Assembly (NCBI GenBank): GCA_028281785.1
Contig: JANQJG010000091.1
Location: 48,311 to 112,310 of the forward strand
Direction: 5' to 3'
Source of the DNA: Rhodospirillales bacterium
Lineage (GTDB): Bacteria > Pseudomonadota > Alphaproteobacteria > Rhodospirillales > Shumkoniaceae
Length of the DNA: 64,000 nt
Positions 15,843 to 25,661 of the stretch are shown here, one piece after another; position 1 is the first letter of the stretch, and each line of letters begins with the position of its first letter. The notes under the pieces are model-generated. The model was not told the DNA's origin, searched no databases, and saw only the letters and a list, made by a program, of their open reading frames with translations. Both the position numbers and the translations under genes were made by a program.

Positions 15843-16967
15843 ATGATGTCTTTCCGTTCGTTCCTGCTCGGTTCTGCGGTCTTTTTTGTTACGGCGGCGG
15901 CCGGTCACGCCTATGAGGGTGTCGTCGCATCAATCAAGCCCGTCCATTCCCTCGTTGCCGGCGTGATGCAGGGCGTCGGCGAGCCGGCGTTGATCGTCAA
16001 GGGGGCCGGCTCGCCCCACACCTACAGCCTGCGGCCGTCGCAGGCGCGTGATTTGGAGCGGGCGCGGGTCGTCTTCTGGGTCGGCGAGGATTTGGCGCCG
16101 TTCCTCGAAAAACCGATCGAAACGCTCGCGGCCAAGGCGACGACCGTCGCGTTGCTCGACGCCCATGGGCTCACCAAGCTTGCCTTCCGGGAGGGCGGCG
16201 CGTTCGAGAAGCATGGCCATGACGACCATGACGACCACGCGGCGCATGGTCATGAAAAGGCCCATGCCGACGAGCACGACCATTCGGCCCACGGTCACGA
16301 AAAGGCCCATTCGGACGCGCACGGCCATGCCCACGATCATGATCACGCCAAAGACCACGACCATGCTCACGCCCATGACCACGCCGACGCTCACGCCAAG
16401 GAGACGGATCACCATGACCACCACGATCACCACCATGGTCACGGCGCTCACGATCCGCATATCTGGCTCGACCCGCTGAACGCCAAGGCGATGGTTCACG
16501 AAATCGAAGAGGCGCTGGCGGCGGCCGACCCGGCCAACGCCGATACATACGCCGCCAACGCCAAGGCTTTGGAGGCGCGCCTCGATGCGCTGACGGCCGA
16601 GATGGCGGGCATTCTCGAACCCGTGAAGGATCGGCCCTTCGTCGTGTTCCATGATGCCTACCAGTATCTGGAAAACCGGTTCGGCATGAGGGCGGTGGGC
16701 TCGATCACCGTCAGCCCCGAGGTTGTCCCCGGCGCCGAGCGCGTCGCCGAGATCAAGACCAAGCTGCGTGGTCTGGATGCGGCCTGCGTTTTCTCCGAGC
16801 CGCAGTTCGAGCCCAAGCTGGTTTCTGTCGTTACCGAGGGCACGAATGCGAAGGCCGGCGTCATCGATCCGCTCGGCGCCGCGCTGGAGGACGGGCCGGA
16901 CCTCTATTTCCAGTTGATGCGTGACATGGCCACCTCGATCCGCGACTGCCTCACGCCGGGGAGCTAG
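15843..16967 (+). CDS. znuA: Zinc ABC transporter substrate-binding protein ZnuA
   Basis: 374 residues with a signal peptide (1-23, cleavage after GHA). Cluster A-I metal-binding fold with the first His in KGAGSPHTYSLRPSQ (H59), the second in DPHIWLDP (about 206), the third in FHDAYQYLE, and an acidic ligand near the C-terminus. Between them lies a long His/Asp-rich loop (about 124-206, some 33 His) with a repeated AHGHEKAH unit. This loop is the known ZnuA zinc-capture insert but large. Divergent from znuC-znuB-zur with a Zur-type palindrome in between. Its stop codon is part of the CTAG bordering a downstream repeat. Confidence 0.94.
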   Translation: MMSFRSFLLGSAVFFVTAAAGHAYEGVVASIKPVHSLVAGVMQGVGEPALIVKGAGSPHTYSLRPSQARDLERARVVFWVGEDLAPFLEKPIETLAAKATTVALLDAHGLTKLAFREGGAFEKHGHDDHDDHAAHGHEKAHADEHDHSAHGHEKAHSDAHGHAHDHDHAKDHDHAHAHDHADAHAKETDHHDHHDHHHGHGAHDPHIWLDPLNAKAMVHEIEEALAAADPANADTYAANAKALEARLDALTAEMAGILEPVKDRPFVVFHDAYQYLENRFGMRAVGSITVSPEVVPGAERVAEIKTKLRGLDAACVFSEPQFEPKLVSVVTEGTNAKAGVIDPLGAALEDGPDLYFQLMRDMATSIRDCLTPGS

Positions 16968-17070
16968 GGCAAATCCCGAGCGGATTGTTTCAATCCGTGA
17001 CGACGTATTTGCGCAACATCAATAGGTTAGAGCTTTTCATATGATCGAGATCAATCCCGAAAAGCTCTAG
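16964..17070. repeat. 107-bp CTAG-flanked palindromic element after znuA
   Basis: CTAG at 16964-16967 (containing the znuA TAG stop) and at 17067-17070 enclose a segment with two hairpins. The first is CGGATTG-TTT-CAATCCG (16981-16997), a perfect 7-bp stem that could also terminate znuA. The second pairs TAGAGCTTTTC (17028-17038) with GAAAAGCTCTA (17059-17069). There is no coding frame. From memory this resembles a dispersed intergenic repeat of alphaproteobacteria, but I cannot verify that. It is laid out like the element at 3967-4099, though the sequence differs. Confidence 0.55.
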
Positions 17071-17114
17071 ACGGCGACGAACGGCGCTGGCTTGGGCAAG
17101 CGTCGTCTTTACAC

Positions 17115-17138
17115 TGTGCGCACATTCGTGTATATACA
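17115..17138. promoter_or_regulatory. Double palindrome upstream of the toxin-antitoxin pair
   Basis: Two perfect 10-bp palindromes, TGTGCGCACA (17115-17124) and TGTATATACA (17129-17138), are separated by four bases, so their centres are 14 bp apart. They lie about 45 bases before the antitoxin ATG. Ribbon-helix-helix antitoxins bind such spaced palindromes to autoregulate, so this is the probable TacA/TacT operator. Confidence 0.55.
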
Positions 17139-17182
17139 TTGTCACTACAAGCTTTGCGAATATGCTCTAAAGTGAGAAGGTC

Positions 17183-17479
17183 ATGAATGCGCCAACGCGT
17201 CGCGGGGGCACGGCGTCGCCCCGAGAGACGATAAATCTGCGCGCCTCGGCGGAGCAGAAGGCGCTGATCGATCGGGCGGCTGCTCGTCTGGGCAAGACAC
17301 GGACGGAGTTCATGCTCGACGCCGCCCGGGAAGCGGCCGAGAACGCCATGTTGGATCAGCGGCTGTTCCTCGTGGACGAACCTGATTACGACCGGTTTGT
17401 CGCGCGTCTCGACGCGCCGGTCGAACCTACGGACGCCCTGAGGAAACTGCTCTCCACATCGGCTCCGTGGGAGCGGTGA
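17183..17479 (+). CDS. DUF1778 antitoxin (TacA family)
   Basis: 98 residues. An N-terminal ribbon-helix-helix (RETINLRASAEQKALIDRAAARLGKTRTEFMLDAAREAAENAML) is followed by a C-terminal arm (FLVDEPDYDRFVARLDAPVEP) that in this family wraps round and neutralises the acetyltransferase toxin. The toxin gene follows with a GTGA overlap. The ATG at 17183 is preceded by GAGAAGG. It should bind the paired palindromes upstream. Confidence 0.9.
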   Translation: MNAPTRRGGTASPRETINLRASAEQKALIDRAAARLGKTRTEFMLDAAREAAENAMLDQRLFLVDEPDYDRFVARLDAPVEPTDALRKLLSTSAPWER

Positions 17480-17973
17480 CGTTCAAACCACCCCGGCCAT
17501 TGCGCGCGGATGACGACCTGTCCGGGTTTGCCAGTGGCCGGCCGGTTCTCGATGATTGGCTGAGAAAGCGCGCCCTCAGGAATGAGGGGGCCGGCGCGTC
17601 CCGAACCTATGTCGTTTGCGCGGGAAATAGGGTCCTGGCGTACTATTCCCTGGCCACCGGCTCGGTCCAGCACGGGGAGGCGCCCGGCAGGGTCCGGCGC
17701 AACATGCCGGAGCCGATCCCGGTCATGATCATCGGCCGCTTGGCCGTCGACACAAGCCAACAAGGGCAGGGGGTCGGGCGCGGCCTGCTCAAGGACGCGA
17801 TCCTCAGGACGCTGAGCGCGGCCGAGATCGCGGGAATCAGGGCCATCCTGGTCCACGCTCTCGATGAGACTGCCGCCGCCTTCTACCGAAAGCACGGCTT
17901 TGTCGAGTCGCCCATCGATCCGCTGATCCTGATGTTGCCGCTGGAACAGGCCCGAAGGGCGCTGACGGAGTAA
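17476..17973 (+). CDS. GNAT acetyltransferase toxin (TacT family)
   Basis: 165 residues from the GTG at 17476, which overlaps the antitoxin stop as GTGA; a GTG nine bases earlier is the alternative, but family members begin just before the PRPL motif seen here. The GNAT fold shows LDDWLRKRAL, YYSLATGSV, IIGRLAVDTSQQGQGVGRGLLKDA (acetyl-CoA P-loop, Q/RxxGxG) and FYRKHGFVESP. TacT-type toxins acetylate the amino group of charged tRNAs and stop translation. Encoded directly after its DUF1778 antitoxin. Confidence 0.9.
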   Translation: MTFKPPRPLRADDDLSGFASGRPVLDDWLRKRALRNEGAGASRTYVVCAGNRVLAYYSLATGSVQHGEAPGRVRRNMPEPIPVMIIGRLAVDTSQQGQGVGRGLLKDAILRTLSAAEIAGIRAILVHALDETAAAFYRKHGFVESPIDPLILMLPLEQARRALTE

Positions 17974-18122
17974 GACCTGACTCCAATAATCCTTGCTCGC
18001 ACCCCTCAATCATTGTCGCTGATCAGCGCCGCCATCGACCGCTTCTTGATCTCAAGAGGTGGTGCAAATCGGGCGGAGGTAGACGGCATTCCCGTCCCGA
18101 TGCTCGAAGTGCCCGCCGTGGA

Positions 18123-18131
18123 TGCTATAAT
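18123..18131 (+). promoter_or_regulatory. Extended -10 promoter element
   Basis: TGCTATAAT is a perfect TATAAT with an extended TGn motif, about 72 bases before the small gene at 18203. No good -35 was seen, as is usual for extended -10 promoters. Confidence 0.5.
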
Positions 18132-18202
18132 GTTTCATCCGGCCATTGGCGGCGGTGTCGGCGTCCCGTTTGACGGGAGGCAGAGATATCGTGAGGTGAG
18201 TC

Positions 18203-18490
18203 ATGCGATCATGGAATGGGAGACCGAGGGCCAATCATCAGGATACGCCCCGCCTCACGGCGGCGAATGTCGGGATCGGGGTGTGGGGTCATTTGACGAC
18301 CCAGCTTCTGGAGACCGTTCTCGAATCCGGTTACTTCGATCTGGTTCAGGACGGCGTGGAACGGCACGACCGCATCATCGTGACGGCGAGCGCCGAGTCC
18401 ACCGTGCCCGAGCACGCGACCCTGGTGGTCACACGATCCGAACCCGGCCACGGCGTCGATGTGGCCGTCCTGCACCGGATGAAAGCATAA
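18203..18490 (+). CDS. Small hypothetical protein
   Basis: 95 residues. The ATG at 18203 has GTGAGGTGAG a few bases upstream and an extended -10 promoter 72 bases upstream. The protein reads as folded: ANVGIGVWGHLTTQLLETVLESGYF, then RIIVTASAESTVPEHATLVVTRS, with mixed strands and helices and no membrane segment. I do not recognise the family. The frame on the opposite strand is Arg/Cys-rich and much less protein-like. It stands alone, convergent with the quinone oxidoreductase. Confidence 0.6.
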   Translation: MRSWNGRPRANHQDTPRLTAANVGIGVWGHLTTQLLETVLESGYFDLVQDGVERHDRIIVTASAESTVPEHATLVVTRSEPGHGVDVAVLHRMKA

Positions 18491-18530
18491 GAACAACCTA
18501 ACGAGACGGCGCTTCGTTTCTGCGGGGCTG

Positions 18531-19523
18531 TTACGGCACCAGCAGCAGCTTGCCGAGCGAGTGGCGCTCCTCCAGCTCCGCATGGGCGAGCCGGGCGTCG
18601 GCGAGCGGGAACCTGCCGCCGATCCGCACGGTGATCTTGCCCTCCCGGATCCAGTCGAAGACCGTCGCCGCGCGAACCTCGAGGTCGTGGCGCGTCGGGA
18701 TATAATCGTTGAGGTTGGTCCGCCGTATGGAGAGCGAGCCCAGCGGGTTCAAGCGCTGCAGGTCGAAGGGCGGGATCGGGCCGCTCGACATGCCGAAGAT
18801 CACCATGTTGCCGCGGGGTCTGAGAAGGCGCAGCCCCTTCTCGAAGGTCGCGGCGCCGACGCAGTCGAGAACCGCGTGGAACCCATCGAAGCCGGGGATC
18901 GAGCGGCTGAGCTCCTCGAAATCCGCTTCGCTGTAGTTGAAGACGTGGTCGGCGCCGTTCTCATAGGCGCGCGCGACCTTCTCCGGCGTCGAGGCAGTGG
19001 CGACCACGGTCGCGCCGCGCAGTTTCGCCATCTGCACGACCAGCGATCCGGTACCCCCGGCGGCGGCGTGGACCAGCACCCACTCTCCCGGCCGCACGGG
19101 GTGGGCGTCGTGGGTGACATAATGGGCGGTCATACCCTGGGTGAGGCACCCGCCGGCCACGTCCATGGGAACGCCCGTGGGAACCTTGAGCAACTTTTCG
19201 ACCGGAACGGTCACGAACTCGGCATAGGCCTCGAAAACGCCGCGATAGGCAACCTTGTCGCCCGGCACGAATCCGGTCACGTCCGGGCCCAGGGCTTCGA
19301 CGGTCCCGGACGCCTCGTTTCCGGGTGTCAGGGGCAAGGGCCGGGCGTAAAGGGTTATTGCCGTCTTCGAGGAGCTGCCGTTGCGCATGCCGACATCGGC
19401 GAAGTTCACGCCGATGAAGGCATTTCGGACAAGAATCTCGTTCTCCCGGGGCGTGGGGGGCGGCGCTTCCTCGCAAACGAGCTTTTCGGGCCCGCCGAAT
19501 TCGTGCACGCGAATGATTTTCAT
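18531..19523 (-). CDS. Quinone oxidoreductase (zinc-independent MDR family)
   Basis: 330 residues from the ATG at 19523 (MKIIRVHEFGGPEKL). Medium-chain reductase fold with the GroES-like N-terminal half (FIGVNFADVGMRNG, TPGNEASGTVEALGPDV) and a Rossmann half with VLVHAAAGGTGSLVVQMAKLRGATVVATAST, the NADPH-binding AxxGxxG variant of quinone oxidoreductases. The zinc ligands of alcohol dehydrogenases are absent. It probably reduces quinones or enones with NADPH. A single gene. Confidence 0.9.
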   Translation of the reverse strand: MKIIRVHEFGGPEKLVCEEAPPPTPRENEILVRNAFIGVNFADVGMRNGSSSKTAITLYARPLPLTPGNEASGTVEALGPDVTGFVPGDKVAYRGVFEAYAEFVTVPVEKLLKVPTGVPMDVAGGCLTQGMTAHYVTHDAHPVRPGEWVLVHAAAGGTGSLVVQMAKLRGATVVATASTPEKVARAYENGADHVFNYSEADFEELSRSIPGFDGFHAVLDCVGAATFEKGLRLLRPRGNMVIFGMSSGPIPPFDLQRLNPLGSLSIRRTNLNDYIPTRHDLEVRAATVFDWIREGKITVRIGGRFPLADARLAHAELEERHSLGKLLLVP

Positions 19524-19745
19524 GGATGTGGGTCCTGCCGCCGATTCAGGCCATCCCGCATATTGAAGGCTCATTTTTGGTGATCTCCCGGTCCTCGCGC
19601 CACCGATAGGTATCCTGTACGGGCCAGAATAGCCAGTTACGCCGGTTTTCGCATGACCGCGTTCGCCTTCCGGAGCCCTGCCATCTCGGGCCGAGGCATG
19701 CTATGTGGGCGACTGGCGAGATCACCAAAGAACGGGATGGGGACC

Positions 19746-20384
19746 ATGGAACGGTTTTCCGCGACGCGTCCTGACGAACCCCTCGAAGCCGTCGTCTTCG
19801 ATATCGGCAATGTGCTGGTCGATTGGAATCCGCGATACATCTACCGGGACTTTTTCGACGGCGACGAGGCGGCGATGGAACATTTCCTCGCCCATGTGTG
19901 CGCGCCGGAATGGAACCGGGAGATCGACGCCGGCAAGCCGTTCGACGAGGCCGTTTCGGAACGGCAAAAGTTATATCTCGAGTATGCCGACCTGATCGCG
20001 GCTTGGCGTGACCTGTGGCCGAAGTCGCTTGGCGGCGCGATAGAGGGAACGGTAGAGGTCCTTGAGGAGGTGAAGGAGAGGGGCTACCCGCTCTACGCCA
20101 TCACCAACTGGTCCGCGGAGACCTTTCCCGTCGCTAGGGAGCGCTTTCCGTTCCTGGCTTGGTTTCGGGATATCGTGGTGTCCGGGGAGGTCGGCATCGC
20201 CAAGCCGGATCGGGGGATCTTCGAGATCTTCCTCGGCCGCCATCCGATCGATCCGCGCAAGGCCGTGTTCATCGACGATTCGCCGCCGAATTTGGTGACG
20301 GCGGCATCCGTCGGCCTGGCGGGAATTCGCTTTGTCGATCCGGAGACCCTGCGCCGCGATCTCCAAGACGTCGGCGTTCTTTAG
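19746..20384 (+). CDS. HAD family hydrolase (haloacid dehalogenase type)
   Basis: About 212 residues from the ATG at 19746 (another ATG at 19737). Motif I is VVFDIGNVLVDW with the nucleophile Asp; in many relatives this is DxGGVL, and the second Asp is replaced by Gly-Asn here. Motif II is YAITNWSAETF, motif III the Lys in IAKPDRGIFEIFL, and motif IV VFIDDSPPN. The small helical cap lies between I and II (residues about 25-90). This is the YihX/haloacid dehalogenase-like branch, usually a sugar-phosphate or small-molecule phosphatase. The substrate is unknown. It precedes the Gfo/Idh/MocA gene by 120 bases. Confidence 0.86.
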   Translation: MERFSATRPDEPLEAVVFDIGNVLVDWNPRYIYRDFFDGDEAAMEHFLAHVCAPEWNREIDAGKPFDEAVSERQKLYLEYADLIAAWRDLWPKSLGGAIEGTVEVLEEVKERGYPLYAITNWSAETFPVARERFPFLAWFRDIVVSGEVGIAKPDRGIFEIFLGRHPIDPRKAVFIDDSPPNLVTAASVGLAGIRFVDPETLRRDLQDVGVL

Positions 20385-20465
20385 CGACAGGCCTCTGACC
20401 GTCGGTCGCGCCCATGGCCGTTGACGGCTCGTCATCACGGCACCTATCGTCAACACGTTGTTTAA

Positions 20466-21530
<1,065 letters not shown>

Positions 21531-21861
21531 GAAAAACTTTTTCTTAAGTGGGCGAATCGCTTTGCGGGAGACTCCTCGTCTCAAGCCTCTCATCCTGTGC
21601 GCAAGGGAGAGGTCCCAATTCCGAGCATTCCCCCAAAAGGACGGTGAACACCATCTAATATATTGAAATAAAATATTTTATTTGGCGGTGGCGGCGCTGC
21701 TCGTCCTCCGGCTTACCGTATTTGCGGCAGACCCCATATCGGAAAAGCCGTGGGGTAAGCGAGCGTCATGAGATCGTAAAAATAGCTTGATTAACGAAAA
21801 ATATTTTATTAATTAAGCTGACTGGAGGCACGACAAAGCAAACAAGAAGTCTGGGGAGTCC
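21531..21861. promoter_or_regulatory. AT-rich control region upstream of the ROK regulator, two palindromes
   Basis: 331 bases without a gene and strikingly AT-rich at two places. AAATAAAATATTTTATTT (21666-21683) is a perfect 18-bp palindrome. AGCTTGATTAA (21784-21794) and TTAATTAAGCT (21809-21819) form an inverted repeat with 10 of 11 matches, ending 42 bases before the ROK ATG; its centre again contains AAATATTTTATT. Both are good candidates for operators of the ROK repressor (autoregulation). Confidence 0.55.
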
Positions 21862-23103
21862 ATGCCGCATCGTGGGCTGTCGGGAACCAATCTGAAGTTC
21901 GCGCGGGATCACAACACGCGCGTGACCCTGCAGGCGGTGCGCTTGCACGGCCCGGTCTCACGGCCCGAGCTGGCTCAGATCACCGGGCTCACGCCGCAAG
22001 CGATCGCATATATGTGCAGGGCGCTGCTCGATGACGGCATGATCATCGAGACGGGCCGGCGCCGGGGCGGTCGGGGGCAGCCCGCGGCCGAGCTGTCGAT
22101 CAACCCGGATGGCGGATACTCCATCGGCGTCAACATCGACCGCGATCATCTGACGGTCTTGTTGCTGGATTTGGCGGGGACGGTCCGTGGAAGGGTGCAT
22201 TGGGAGGAGAACTTCATCCTTCCCGAGGAGACCCTCCGGCGGATCGAACGAGCTTACTTCGATCTGTTGGACGAAGCCGGCCTGAGCCCGCCGGAGCTGG
22301 TGGGCGTGGGGCTCGGCATTCCCTACAGGCTCGGGTATCTGCGATCCAACATCACCCCGCGATCCTATGCCGTCTGGCGCGATTTCCCGGTTCGCGAAAG
22401 GCTGCAGGCCGTGACCGGCCAAACCGTGTATGTCGAGAACGATGCCTCGGCCGCAGCCCATGGCGAGATCCATTACGGTCTCGGAATCGACTTCAAGAAC
22501 TTTCTCTATGTCTATGTCGGCGTCGGCCTGGGCGGCGCCCTGGTCGTCAATGGCGAGCTCGTGGCCGGGCTCAACGGTCTGGGGGGCGAGATCGGATTCA
22601 TCCCGGCCGTCAACGGGACTGGACGGCCCGACGAACGGCGGACCATTCAGTCCCAGGTTTCCCTTGGCGCGCTGTACGCACATCTCGCCCGCGCGGGCAT
22701 CGACATATCCAGTCCCGGGGAACTCGGGCATCTCCATCTGAAGGGCTGCCGGGAACTCCCGGAATGGATAGAACGGGCGGCCGACAGCTTGCTGATGACC
22801 CTGATCACGGTGGTCTGCGTGGCAAATCCCGAGGCGATCCTGATCGGCGGCCGTCTGCCGGCGCCCCTCATCAACGATCTGATCGCGACGGTCGAGCGTC
22901 GTATCGTCCCCTACCGGTCGAACCTGCCATCCTTCCCGCCGATCCTCAAGGCCGCCTGTGCCGCTGACGCGGCCCCGTTGGGGGCGGCGATCCTGCCCTA
23001 TTCCGATGTCTTTCTGCCCCATCTGGGCGACATGGCGATACGGGGAGGGGCGAGAGAGCCGGCACGGCGGGCGGCGGCGGGACGGATGCTCGGCGGCCCT
23101 TGA
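21862..23103 (+). CDS. ROK family transcriptional regulator (NagC/XylR-like)
   Basis: 413 residues. An N-terminal winged helix (about 10-75: VRLHGPVSRPELAQITGLTPQAIAYMCRALLDDGMI) is followed by a ROK sugar-kinase-like domain (GGYSIGVNIDRDHLTVLLLDLAG, VENDASAAAHGEIHYG, GLGGALVVNGELVAGLNGLGGEIGF). The zinc-binding CxCGxxGC motif typical of ROK kinases is not seen. It leads the block of sugar importer and dehydrogenases on the same strand and probably represses it until a sugar binds. A palindromic AT-rich region lies upstream. Confidence 0.9.
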   Translation: MPHRGLSGTNLKFARDHNTRVTLQAVRLHGPVSRPELAQITGLTPQAIAYMCRALLDDGMIIETGRRRGGRGQPAAELSINPDGGYSIGVNIDRDHLTVLLLDLAGTVRGRVHWEENFILPEETLRRIERAYFDLLDEAGLSPPELVGVGLGIPYRLGYLRSNITPRSYAVWRDFPVRERLQAVTGQTVYVENDASAAAHGEIHYGLGIDFKNFLYVYVGVGLGGALVVNGELVAGLNGLGGEIGFIPAVNGTGRPDERRTIQSQVSLGALYAHLARAGIDISSPGELGHLHLKGCRELPEWIERAADSLLMTLITVVCVANPEAILIGGRLPAPLINDLIATVERRIVPYRSNLPSFPPILKAACAADAAPLGAAILPYSDVFLPHLGDMAIRGGAREPARRAAAGRMLGGP

Positions 23104-23396
23104 AAGATTGAGAGGCTTTGGCGCCATTGGCCGGATGTATGCCATTGCCAGTTGAATTGAAGAAGCCGACAATCACAACCGTGAAAGGTGTGGAGAGAAG
23201 ATAGGTGACATTTTCGCGAGCTGGAGAAGCCCGAAGACCAAAAAGAACAGGGTTTGTCCGGAGGGGTGGCTGCTCCTCGGTCTGATCTCGGCTGGCTTGC
23301 CGCCGGGATCGCTCCAGGCAGCTGGATCGCACGGGCGTTTTCCGGCCGTCGGTGCGGTTCATCACTGTTTTCGATGAGTAGAGGAGGCTTAACGAT

Positions 23397-24656
23397 ATGC
23401 TCAGCAGAAAGAAGACGCTAGCTCTCATGGGCGCGGCCGCGTTCGCGTTTGCCTCGGGGACCGCCTCCGCGGCCGACAACACGGTCGAGGTCATTCACTG
23501 GTGGACCTCGGGCGGCGAGGCGGCGGCCCTCAACGTCCTCAAGAAGGACCTCGAAGGCCAGGGCTATGCCTGGAAGGACGGCGCCGTCGCCGGCGGTGGC
23601 GGCGACCAGGCGCGAACGGTCCTCAAGGCCCGCGTCGCGGCCGGCAACCCGCCGACCACGATGCAGATGCTGGGCCTGGTCATCGGCGACTACGCGGCCG
23701 AGGACCTGCTCGGCAATCTCAACGATCTGGCCGCCAAGGAAGGCTGGGAAAAGGTCGTGCCGCCGGCGCTCCAATCCTTCATGAAGCCGGAGGGTGACTG
23801 GGTCGCGGCCCCTGTCAACATCCACAGCACCAACTGGGTGTGGGCCAACAAGAAGATCTTCGACGATGTCGGCGCCGAGATCCCGACCAATTGGGATGAG
23901 TTCGTCGCGGTTCTCGACAAGATCAAGGCGGCCGGTATCACCCCCATCGCCTGGGGCGGCCAGGCCTGGCAGGAGGCCACCGTGGTCGACGCGCTGGTCA
24001 ACTCCACGGGCGGAGCGGACTTCTACAAGAAGACGCTCAACGAGGCCGATCAGGACGCGCTCAGGAGCGACACCATGAAGACGGTGTTCGACCGCCTGCG
24101 CAAGCTCAAGGACTATGTCGACCCGAACTATCCCGGCCGCGACTGGAACCTGGCCACCGCCATGGTCATCAACGGCGAGGCCGGCATGCAGATGATGGGC
24201 GACTGGGCCAAGGGCGAGTTCCTGAACGCCGGCAAGGTGCCTAACGAGGACTTCCTGTGCTTCCGCTTCCCGGGCACCCAGGGATCGGTGACCTTCAATA
24301 CCGACGCCTTCGCCATGTTCAAGGTCGGCGATGACTCGAAAGAAGCCCAGATGGCGCTTGCCAAGGCGATCATGGACCCCGGATTCCAGGAAGCCTTCAA
24401 TCTGGTCAAGGGCTCGATCCCGGCCCGCATGGACGTTCCGGGCGACAAGTTCGACGCTTGTGGCCAAAAGGCCATGGCGGATTTGAAAGAGGCCGTCGGC
24501 AACGATGCCCTGATGGGATCGATGGCCCATGGCCATGGCGTTCCGGAAGGCGTCAAGGGCGCCATGTATGACGTCATCACCAACTTCTTCAGCTCCGACA
24601 TGTCCTCCGAAGAGGCCGTGAAGAACCTCGCCGACGCTGTCGCCCTGGCGCGGTGA
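23397..24656 (+). CDS. Sugar ABC transporter substrate-binding protein (CUT1)
   Basis: 419 residues with a signal peptide (SGTASA then [11 protein letters not shown]). The mature protein is a family 1 extracellular binding protein of the glucose/mannose type: [74 protein letters not shown] precedes the ATG. It delivers a sugar to the two permeases encoded next. Length and motifs match GtsA-like proteins, so glucose or a related hexose is a reasonable guess. 294 bases separate it from the ROK gene. Confidence 0.9.
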   Translation: MLSRKKTLALMGAAAFAFASGTASAADNTVEVIHWWTSGGEAAALNVLKKDLEGQGYAWKDGAVAGGGGDQARTVLKARVAAGNPPTTMQMLGLVIGDYAAEDLLGNLNDLAAKEGWEKVVPPALQSFMKPEGDWVAAPVNIHSTNWVWANKKIFDDVGAEIPTNWDEFVAVLDKIKAAGITPIAWGGQAWQEATVVDALVNSTGGADFYKKTLNEADQDALRSDTMKTVFDRLRKLKDYVDPNYPGRDWNLATAMVINGEAGMQMMGDWAKGEFLNAGKVPNEDFLCFRFPGTQGSVTFNTDAFAMFKVGDDSKEAQMALAKAIMDPGFQEAFNLVKGSIPARMDVPGDKFDACGQKAMADLKEAVGNDALMGSMAHGHGVPEGVKGAMYDVITNFFSSDMSSEEAVKNLADAVALAR

Positions 24657-24737
24657 TCCGAGGGTTGCGGAGGCGGATCGAGGCCCGGCGGCCTCGGTCC
24701 GCCCTCCGGCGAACCGATCGGAACTCGGGAGACCCGC

Positions 24738-25661
24738 ATGAGCAGCATCATCGATCGGCCGGCCGCCACCCGCGGGGGCGTCCTGGGATGGCTCCAGGTG
24801 CAGCTTCCCAAGATCGTGCTGGCCCCCACCTGCGTGATCACGATTGTTTTCGTTTACGGATTCATCCTGTGGACGACCTATCTGTCGTTCTCCAGGTCGC
24901 GCATGTTCCCCAATCTGGGTTGGGCGGGCACGAAACCCCACGAGAACTTGTGGGCGAACCCCGTCTGGTACAAGGCGCTGGAAAACCTGGCCATCTTAGG
25001 AACCCTCTATATCGGCATCGCGACGGTGCTCGGGCTCTTCCTGGCCACCCTTCTGGATCAGCGCATCCGCCAGGAGGGGTTCATTCGCACGATCTACCTG
25101 TATCCGATGGCGTTGTCCTTCATCGTCACCGGCACCGTCTGGAAATGGATGCTGAACCCCGGCCTCGGCATCGAAAAGTTGATGCACGATTTCGGCTGGA
25201 CCGGCTTCCAGTTCGACTGGATCGTGAACTCCGACATGGCGATCTATACGGTCGTCATGGCCGGCGTCTGGCAGTCCTCGGGCTTCGTCATGGCCATGTT
25301 CCTGGCCGGGCTCCGGGCCGTGGATGACGAGATCATCAAGGCGGCGTCCATCGATGGCGCCAGCCTCCCCAGGATCTATGTCCGCATCATCTTCCCGATG
25401 ATGAGGCCGATCTTCCTCTCCTCCTTCGTCGTGCTCGGTCATCTGGCGATCAAGAGCTTCGACCTCGTGATCGCGCTGACCGGCGGCGGTCCAGGGTTCG
25501 CGACCGAGCTTCCGGCCACCTTCATGTACAAGCAGACCTTCACGCGGAACAACATCGCCGTGGGATCGGCCAGCGCCGTGATGATGCTGGTGACGGTCGC
25601 CGCGATCATGGTCCCGTACCTGTACTCCGAACTGCGGGCGCAGAAGGGGGTTCAGCGATGA
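24738..25661 (+). CDS. Sugar ABC transporter permease 1 (CUT1, MalF-like)
   Basis: 307 residues with six hydrophobic helices. The cytoplasmic EAA loop EIIKAASIDGASLPRIYVRI (near residue 195) is the ATPase contact. The sequence VFVYGFILWTTYLSFSRSRMFPN at the N-terminus is typical of the CUT1 subunit that follows the binding protein. Its stop overlaps the start of the second permease (ATGA). Confidence 0.92.
   Translation: MSSIIDRPAATRGGVLGWLQVQLPKIVLAPTCVITIVFVYGFILWTTYLSFSRSRMFPNLGWAGTKPHENLWANPVWYKALENLAILGTLYIGIATVLGLFLATLLDQRIRQEGFIRTIYLYPMALSFIVTGTVWKWMLNPGLGIEKLMHDFGWTGFQFDWIVNSDMAIYTVVMAGVWQSSGFVMAMFLAGLRAVDDEIIKAASIDGASLPRIYVRIIFPMMRPIFLSSFVVLGHLAIKSFDLVIALTGGGPGFATELPATFMYKQTFTRNNIAVGSASAVMMLVTVAAIMVPYLYSELRAQKGVQR

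Noticed and set aside
16210..16462. Possible CRISPR-like or tandem array because of repeated CATGACCAC units
   Set aside because: The repeats are in frame inside znuA and encode its His-rich loop; there are no regular spacers.
15930..16652. 240-codon minus-strand frame opposite znuA, full of Val and Met
   Set aside because: The V/M-rich stretch is simply the complement of the ZnuA His codons and imitates a membrane protein.
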